NCBI GenBank assembly: GCA_020465985.1
Contig: JAANYP010004711.1
Location: forward strand, 506,750 to 570,749
Length of the DNA stretch: 64,000 bases
Direction: 5' to 3'
Source of the DNA: Centrapalus pauciflorus
Taxonomy: Eukaryota; Streptophyta; Magnoliopsida; Asterales; Asteraceae
Part shown: piece after piece, positions 56,483 through 64,000 of the stretch
Position numbering within the stretch: position 1 is the first letter of the stretch
Layout of the letters: each line of letters begins with the position of its first letter
Position numbers and translations under genes: made by a program
The notes under the pieces: generated by a model
The model's database searches: none
The model's input: the letters and a program-made list of their open reading frames with translations, nothing else
What the model was told of the DNA's origin: nothing

Positions 56483-59400
56483 ATGTCTCGTGAAGCTCTT
56501 GTACTCGGATCTGAGAACAGACCACCTGTTCTCTATCCTGATGAGTACGAACAATGAAAAGCCCGGTTCCTGAAATTCGTTGGAATGCAACCTCTCGGGA
56601 ATCTGATGCTTCAATCAATATCCGAAGGACCCGTCATCTACTATAGAGAGATTGCTGCCAGACCCGAGGCTGATCCTCCTGTCCTAGCCTCAAAACTTGA
56701 AAGAGAGCCGGCAAATGAAGCCGAGAGGGATCGCCAGCACGCTGATAAGAGGGCAGAATATCTGATTTATCAAGCCCTCCCCACTGATATTTTGGTAGGT
56801 GTACACAGTAAAATGTCTGCAAAAGAAATGTGGGACGAGCTGGAAATCCAAATGCTGGGGGCAGATCTTGATGATCGTGCCAAAATTGAAGAGGCGAAGG
56901 CAAAGTTTTCAGAATTTCGCGCCAAAGACGGGGAATCTCTGCAATCCACGTTTACCAGGTTTTGTGCAGTCCTTAACGAATTGAATAAACTGCACATCAA
57001 GAAGGATCGGGATGACATAAACATCCAATTCTTTGCCGCCTTAGCCCCCGAGTGGCAGCTTGCATGTAGGGCAACAAAAAGAGTTCTGAACATTCCTGAG
57101 GTACCCATAAATGTCGTCTTTAAGGAGCTTAAGAAATATCAAGGGGATGTGGATCAACAGAAGCTGATGGCAAATCAATTGGCCTCTCTACTGCTATCAG
57201 CCAACACAGGGTTGAAACCAAATGATTCCCTAGCCTTGATCACCAACACGCAGATTCCAACACCATCTTTTGCTCCTGGTTCTTCATCATCTCAGTACAG
57301 GTATACTTCTCCTCCTCGTGAGGTCTATGATGAGGAGGAAGCCACGATCCAAGAACAGATTGCCTTGTGGACCAACCGTCTCCAACAACGACGGTTCTCC
57401 AACAAGACCAACAACCAACTCCGATATGACACTGGTCCTCGGAGGTACTCAGATGACAGGAGGGATGACCGCCGCGATGACTATCGCAGAGATGACTACC
57501 GCAGGGATGACAGGGATGATCGCCGGTATGATGACAGACGCGACTATCGCGATGATCGCCGTTATGAAAGGCGTGACGAAAGGCGAGATGACAGGAGAGA
57601 TGACAGGAGAGATGACAGGCGGGACGATCGAAGGGATGATCGTCGGGATGACCGCCGGGACAGAAGGCGTGATGATAGCCGTGAGCACCGCCGGGCCGAC
57701 AAAAGGCCGGCGGAAAGAAGAGAGGAGAAGCCAAGAGCAGACGAGCCAAAGGCCACTGATGAACGTCTCTGCTACAAATGTGGCAAACCGGGCCACTTTG
57801 CTAGGGAATGCAAGAACAATTTTGAGAGAGACGTTGCGTATTACGAAAGAAAGCTCGAGGCTGCAAAGAAGAAATCGGATGCGTTGGCCCTCGTCGCCCA
57901 GGAGGACTACTGGGATGCTGAAGATTCAGAAGACGAGGATGAAAAGGGCAAGAATTGCTATATGGTTGATCGTCAGGGGTTGGAGATTTGTACTGATGTC
58001 ACTGCTGCAATTTCAGACACTGCTGCTGAGGGGGAGACAATGAAACATCCACCAGCATGTCTGATGGCTACAACCGACGATCCCGAATGCTCCACATCCG
58101 GTTCAGAGTCCAGTGAGGTATATTCCTATTACATTCCTGCACATGTAAATAAATTATTTGTAGATAATGAATGTACACTACACACACAAATACTTGATCT
58201 ACAAGATAGATTAAAAGCTGAAACTGCAAAGTGTGTACAGGCTGAACATCAAGCTCATATTTTGAAAGAATCATCTGAATTATATCATGTAAAATGGTTA
58301 ACTAATCATAATGTTATAAAACAGATGTTGATAGAAAAAGTAGATGTTCAGGATAGGAATATATACCTTGAATCTTGCATGGAAACGCTTTCAAAAGAAA
58401 AACTCTCTTTAAAAGAAGAAATTTCTGTTCTTACAAAACAATTAGATGTGGTAATTATGGAAAATATAGACAGTTTAGAAAAATACAAAATGATTGAAGA
58501 AGAAAGGATAAGTTTGTACGCAAGAATAAAGACCCTTGACGATGCATTTTTGAAAAGGGGTCAAACAGAACAAACTATCCATTTAAATCAGCCCAAAGAA
58601 ACTAGGTTTTACCATTCTAAACAGGGAATTGGTTTTAAAAATCCTAAATATTTGGAAAAAGCACAAAATGTCTTGCCTGTATTTTATGACATGAATTATA
58701 TGGGAGCCGGTATTAAATCTTTCTTTTTTGAGTAATCAAAAAAAGTTTTAAACCAAGAAAATGAGAAACGTGTTGCGCGTAAAGATAAAGAAATTTCTTT
58801 TCATTATGAAGAACTTAACGAGAGTTATTCTTCTAGAGTACCCACTTTAGAGGAAGATCTCTCGTCAACTTATTCAGAAACTGAATTGAACACTGAAACT
58901 GAAAAATCAACTCCTCAACTTTATATTCCTGCAAAAGTTCTTCAACAACAAATCATTGTTTTAGAAAAGGAATTGAAGTCATCTCAAGAGAAAGCACTTG
59001 ATCTTCAAGATGCTCTTCTTAAGAGAGAAGAAGAATTGATAAATCAATCTTTTCAACAAACTGTGGAAGTCATTGTCTACAGAGAAAATTTTGAAATAGT
59101 TTCACAACAATTGAAAGATCTTTCAAAACAACAAACACTTTCTCATTCTCTAAAAATTCCATGTATGTCATCAGATAAAGGTAAGGCTACAGCTGAAACT
59201 TCTTCTATCTTTGTCAAAGGTGAGTGCTCAAATGCTTTCAAGAATGAAGTTTCTAAAAAGACTCAGATGAAATCCAAGTCTTTTAAGAAACCCTCTCACC
59301 ACCAAAAAGAAAAGTCTGTCAAGTCTAAATCTTCCATGCTTACTGACTCAAATCGTTTAGTTCCTACAGATCATATAAGGAGAGTCACAAAAACCACCAT

Positions 59401-59953
59401 GCAGGATTTTACAAGTTTTTTTGTGAAGAAGGCTTTAATGCCAAGTGATTTTGTTACTAGAGATAGGATGTCTGTAATCTCTAAAGACAATTTGTGTAAC
59501 AAAGCGTGTGACAATGTTTGTAATGATGTACCGAATTCTACTATTCCGTTAAAGTACTCTTTCAAGGATTTGTTTAATCTATGTCCAACTAAATATAGAC
59601 GACAGGTTCCTGAAATGAATGCTTTTGTGCCTTATCCTGTTAAACGTATTCGGAAAAAGAAAACTAAAAATAGTGCATCATCGGCCACAAACAAAGTTGA
59701 GACATGTCCGTTGCCAAGGCCCAAAACCAAAGCAACGGTCAAGAAGGTCTCAACAAGACAAAAACCGAAGGCAATTTCAGCGCCTAAGGTTCCAAAACCC
59801 AATAAATCCAATCTTCAATGGATTCCAAAGGGTTGTGCATCTGGACCACACACAAATGCTAGTTGGGTTTCTAAATCTGTACACGTGCCATATAAATCTG
59901 GAAATTCTAACAAAAAGGGACCCATATTGAGGTGGGTACCCAAGGTTGTGTGA
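56483..59953 (+). pseudogene. Copia-3 gag (two in-frame stops) with Arg/Asp repeat
   Basis: The start is the ATG at 56483, which is in frame with the long open part. A TGA at 56555-56557 replaces a codon of the usual DEYxxW-K motif, and a TAA at 58733-58735 interrupts it again; the frame otherwise runs to 59953. Domain order: copia Gag (SAKEMWDELEIQMLGAD, FTRFCAVLNELNKL), then at about 57440-57720 some 90 residues of RDD/DRR repeats, a CCHC knuckle (CYKCGKPGHFAREC), an acidic patch, a long Lys/Glu coiled-coil (58150-58560), a second coiled-coil (58930-59110) and a basic tail ending near LRWVPK. Both breaks are single-base-type changes in an otherwise well-kept gene. Confidence 0.85.
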
Positions 59954-60223
59954 TCTTAATGCAGATGGTTCTTGGTTACTTCTGATCAAGACCCGTGCTT
60001 CAAAGAAATGGCTTCTAGTTACCTTAGACTAGGACCCGTTCTTTTGCTTGTCGGTTGTGCTTAAACCGACACGTTTGGCTTCTGTGCACACAGCCCAGGA
60101 CCCGGTCTTAACTCATCATGTTTTCTGAACATCTCGGTTCAGAACACGGTTTGATTGTGAATTAAAAATGGATGTGTTTGAATGCATATAGTTTTTCATT
60201 ATATGAATTTATGTGTTTTTCAG
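59945..60223 (+). other. Candidate phase-0 intron between gag and pol of Copia-3
   Basis: AAG|GTTGTG at 59945 and GTGTTTTTCAG|GC at 60223 bound 279 nt full of stops. Gag is open up to the donor, pol opens right after the acceptor, both in the same phase. Confidence 0.5.
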
Positions 60224-63200
60224 GCTAAGTCCATTTGGTATATGGATTCGGGTTGCTCCAAGCACATGACAGGAAGAAGAGAATTGCTGTCCAACGTTGT
60301 TGAACAGTATTGCGGAACTGTGAAATTCGGGAACAACCATCAGGCTCAAATAAAAGGATACGGGGACTTAGTTCTAAATAATCTGGTCATCAAGGACGTT
60401 GACTATGTTGAGGGGTTATCTCATAATCTTTTTAGCATAGGACAGCTCTGTGACAAAGGACTAGAAGTAACATTTAGGGCTAAGAACTGCAGTGTTAAGA
60501 ACATGGATGGAAAAGAAATCTTGACTGGTTCCCGAAAATCTAACCTTTACACCATTGACGTATCTAAGCTTGTAGTAAAGGATAACATTTGTCTACTATC
60601 AAAAGCCTCGTCAAAAGACTCTTGGTTGTGGCATCGAAGATTATCCCATTTGAATTTTGATAACATCAACAAGCTGGCTGCGAAGCAATTGGTCAAAGGA
60701 CTTCCTGAGTTACGCTATGAAAAGGACCATCTGTGTGGAGCATGTGAGAAAGGAAAAATGAAACGATCATCTCACAAACCAAAGCCCGAACCATCAACAA
60801 AAAGAGTTTTGGAGTTACTTCATATGGATTTATGCGGACCGATGAGAACACAAAGCATAAATGGAAAACGATATGTGTTGGTTATCGTTGATGATTATTC
60901 TCGATATACCTGGGTAAGGTTCTTGCGTTCCAAGGACGAGACAGCTCAAGAAATCATTGATTTTATCAAGAGTGTCGAGACCCAACAGCAGCTGTCAGTA
61001 CAATCAATCAGATCAGATAACGGCACGGAGTTCAAGAACTCGGTAGTGGAGGGCTTCCTTCGATCCAAGGGGATTCAGCATCAATACTCTGCTGCTCGAA
61101 CACCTCAACAAAATGGGATCGTGGAAAGGCGTAACCGTACGCTAGTAGAAGCCGCTCGTACAATGCTCACATACTCAAAGCTACCTCCGTTCTTGTGGGC
61201 CGAAGCCGTATCAACAGCATGCTATACACAGAATCGCTCCATCATTCATAAGCGCTTTAACAAAACTCCTTACCAACTCTTTTTGAATAAAGTACCATTT
61301 ATCAAGTACTTACGTGTATTTGGTTGCAGGTGCTATGTGCTGAATGACAGAGACAACCTCGGGAAATTTAACGAAAAGGCGGATGAAGCGATCTTCATTG
61401 GATACTCATCCAACTCGAAGGCGTATCGCGCATTCAATACCCGAACCAGAACAGTCAATGAAAGTGTGCATGTCACATTTGATGAGTTGGCTGAACTGGC
61501 ACCCGAAGTTGATCAATCAGGACCACGCATTACTCAAATGCCTGGAGACTCTTCGAATAATCCCACTTCTTTTTCTTCTTCTGATTTGGTTAATTTATTT
61601 GATCCTTTTTATGTTGAATTTTTCGGTCCTAACGCTAGTGTGTCTAATGTTGTTAATAATGTAGGCAATCCTTCCAGTTCAACTGCGCCGCAAAGTTTCT
61701 CCACTCCATCTTCATCAACATATCCTCATCCATCCACATCATCCACCGACACATCCGCAGTTGAATCTACTCCTATAATACCCTCACATATAATACCAAC
61801 GATTCTTCCTTCACCCGAACACTCGGAAATGGAACCAGAACCTGTGGTACCATCATTTGAAACCATTGACCATGAATCCTCATCCATTCCCATATTAACC
61901 ACAGAGGTTCCATCCCGAGCACCCCTTCCACACGAAATCAAATGGACCCGCAGTCATCCAACAGAACAAATCATTGGTGACGTATCAATAGGAGTCCAAA
62001 CTCGTAGAGCATCTGCTAATGAATGTCTCTACGCATCATTCTTGAGTATGATAGAGCCCGCTCGTGTGGATGAAGCCCTGACAGATCCGGATTGGATAGT
62101 TGCAATGCAAGAGGAACTCAACCAGTTTGAACAGCTAAGAGTATGGCGGTTAGTTCCCAAGCCAAAAGACCGTACAGTCATCGGAACAAAGTGGATCTTT
62201 AAGAACAAACGAGATGAAAACGGCGTTGTGATAAGGAACAAAGCAAGACTTGTTGCCAAAGGCTACCGACAACAAGAAGGGATAGATTATGACGAGACCT
62301 TTGCTCCAGTTGCACGGATCGAAGCTATCAGAATCTTCTTGGCGTATGCGGCACACAAAGACTTCAAAGTGTACCAAATGGACGTCAAGACTGCCTTTCT
62401 AAACGGTGAACTTAACGAGGAAGTGTATGTTGAACAACCACAAGGCTTTGTTGATGCACATAAACCTGACCATGTTTATGTGCTAGATAAGGCCCTCTAT
62501 GGTTTAAAACAAGCACCTCGAGCATGGTATGATAGTCTTTCGAATTTCCTTATTTCTGCCGGTTTCTATAAAGGTGTGGTGGACACAACTCTGTTCACTA
62601 AAAGGGAAGGCCCACATATAATGCTAGTACAGATTTATGTTGACGATATTATATTTGGATCTACTGACAGTAATTTTTGTAAGGATTTTTCAGCCCTAAT
62701 GGAGTCTCGGTTTGAGATGAGTATGATGGGGGAAATGAACTTTTTCCTCGGATTACAAGTCAAACAACTTGAGGATGGGATTTTTGTGAACCAGTCGAAA
62801 TATACTCTTGACATTCTCAAGAAGTATAAGTTAGACTCTTGCACGAGTATCGCAACTCCCATGGCCTCCAACTGTAAGTTAGACACCGATCCTTCCGGGA
62901 AAAGTGTCGATAATACAACTTACAGAGGGATGATAGGATCCTTACTGTACTTGACTGCCAGTAGACCGGATATAGTGTTTTCAACATGTCTTTGTGCTAG
63001 ATTTCAGGCCGACCCAAAATAATCACACCTAACTGCGGTAAAACGCATTTTTCGTTATCTTAAGGGTACACCCGAACTTGGTCTATGGTATCCAAAGGGA
63101 ACCGATTTCGATCTTACCGCGTTTTCAGATGCTGATTTTGCAGGTTGTAGAGTGGACGGAAAAAGCACATCGGGAGGAATACAGTTCTTAGGCGATAGAC

Positions 63201-63587
63201 CGGTGAGTTGGTCTTCCAAAAAGCAGAATTGTGTATCCACATCCACAGCTGAGGCTGAGTATGTAGCAGCTGCAAGCTGTTGCTCTCAAGTGCTGTGGAT
63301 GAGAACACAATTACGTGATTATGGGTTCTCACTCACCAATATCCCTATGTACTATGATTCTTGAAGTGCAATTGCCATCTCCTGCAATCCCGTGCAGCAC
63401 TGTCGAACAAAACATATAGATATCAGGTATCATTTTATTAAAGATCACGTTGAAAAAGGGAACCATTGAGTTATATTTTGTTGGCACGGAATACCAACTA
63501 GCGGATATATTTACTAAAGCTTTAGACGAACCTCGTTTTCGGTTTTTAGTATCTCATATCGGCATGTTGAATCCACCTTCCAATTAA
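60224..63587 (+). pseudogene. Copia-3 pol: protease, integrase, RT, RNase H (three late breaks)
   Basis: Opens with AKSIWYMDSGCSKHMTG. Integrase zinc region (WLWHRRLSHLNF ... CGACEKGK) and core with Asp in IVDDYS, Asp in IRSDNGTEF and Glu in NGIVERRNRT (60630-61140) are intact. After a Ser/Thr/Pro linker (61500-61930) comes RVT_2 with DPDWIVAMQEELNQFEQLRVW, NKARLVAKGYRQQEGIDYD, YQMDVKTAFLNG and YVDDIIFGST (about 62640). A TAA at 63020-63022 interrupts the RT/RNase H link. RNase H follows (AFSDADFAGC, STAEAEYVAA), with a TGA at 63362-63364 and a one-base frameshift near 63455, ending at HIGMLN. Open for over 2.8 kb, so integrase and RT are well preserved. Confidence 0.9.
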
Positions 63588-64000
63588 ATATCAGATATTG
63601 TCTTAAATAATTCTATTTCAATCTATCATGATTGAAATTCCTTTATTTTAGAAAATAACTGTTATTTAAATTTAAGGAGTATGTCACAAGATTGAAAATC
63701 AATCTTTCCTTATCTGCGTATATTTTTAATAATTAATGATCCTGATAAATTGCTGTGTGAATTGTTCATCATGGAGTGGGATGCAAACAATATCCAGGTT
63801 TGTCGGTATTAGTAATGCTTAATAAGGGTTGTCGTGATTTAAATCTGAAAAGAAAAAGGAAAAAGGATCGGTATTTATTTGAGGGGGAGTAGAGTTAGGA
63901 TTTTAAATTTTATAATTCTGTGTTTCTTTTTATTTCTTTTATAGTTAAATTTTTGAATTTTAGGTTAGTCTTAATTTTAATTTTTAATTTTTAAGGTTTA
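63588..64000 (+). other. Copia-3 tail after pol, no gene seen
   Basis: AT-rich, with the purine tract GAGGGGGAG at 63881-63889. The sequence after it does not clearly match the 5' LTR start, so either the 3' LTR is diverged or an additional module follows outside the window. Confidence 0.55.

Larger units (their letters stand above)
55022..64000 (+). mobile_element. Ty1/copia retrotransposon Copia-3 (runs off right edge)
   Basis: The 5' LTR is at 55022-55378 (TGTTAGATTT to TATTTACA). Its opening shares TGTTAGA, CTAGG and TATTTTGTAAT with the Copia-1 LTR. PBS at 55381-55393, TTCGG-rich leader, long gag, pol, and GAGGGGGAG (63881-63889). The window ends before the 3' LTR. As in Copia-2, that purine tract may be internal, with an ORF3 module beyond the edge. 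Confidence 0.87.

Noticed and set aside
57240..57796. Long antisense open frames opposite Copia-3 gag
   Set aside because: The RDD repeat keeps the opposite frames open, giving His/Cys- or Ser/Arg-rich shadows.

Overview
This is repeat-rich nuclear DNA from a land plant, almost certainly a eudicot. The ORF3-type proteins remind me of ones common in Asteraceae annotation, but that is recall and not a test. No host gene, tRNA or rRNA is recognisable. Nearly every coding stretch belongs to a transposable element, and most are broken.

Layout. 1-7783: the right part of a minus-strand CACTA DNA transposon (terminus CACTACTAC at 7783). It carries broken TNP2-type and Transposase_24-type genes, two nested miniature elements, and at the window edge the first 153 bp of a Copia LTR. 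7784-11456: AT-rich DNA with a hAT transposase relic (8690-9634) and a large foldback element (10882-11398). 11457-22216: a short non-autonomous LTR element (LARD-A) whose 3' LTR is split by an old Sirevirus-like Copia element, Copia-1 (12738-22016, TSD AAACA). 22675-22927: a decayed Stowaway-like MITE. 22959-48482: a second LARD of the same family on the minus strand (LARD-B). It contains a non-autonomous CACTA element (25027-47457, TSD TTC). That in turn holds a young Copia element, Copia-2 (27554-38302, TSD GACAT, about 6 differences between the 668-bp LTRs), and a minus-strand Ty3/gypsy chromovirus, Gypsy-1 (38379-46889, TSD TTTTC). 48483-50445: featureless AT-rich DNA. 50446-51180: a partial LTR interrupted by Gypsy-2 (51181-54190, LTR plus gag). 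55022-64000: Copia-3, which runs off the right edge.

Most interesting signals. (1) Copia-1 and Copia-2 both carry a long extra reading frame between pol and the 3' LTR. In Copia-2 it is 931 codons and unbroken although gag-pol is broken at several points. Its N-terminal domain is recognisably shared with the decayed copy in Copia-1, it has no membrane segment or signal peptide, and a promoter-like leader precedes it. (2) Three independent gypsy-type LTRs keep the same splice-donor-like word AG|GTAAGAATC. The two elements with a visible gag have TTTCAG directly before the gag ATG, which suggests a leader intron that removes the PBS and the TTCGAA repeat arrays. (3) In Copia-3 a phase-0 GT-AG candidate intron lies exactly between gag and pol. 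(4) Degenerate arrays with a TTCGA or TTCGG core occupy the leader or LTR of at least five otherwise different elements.
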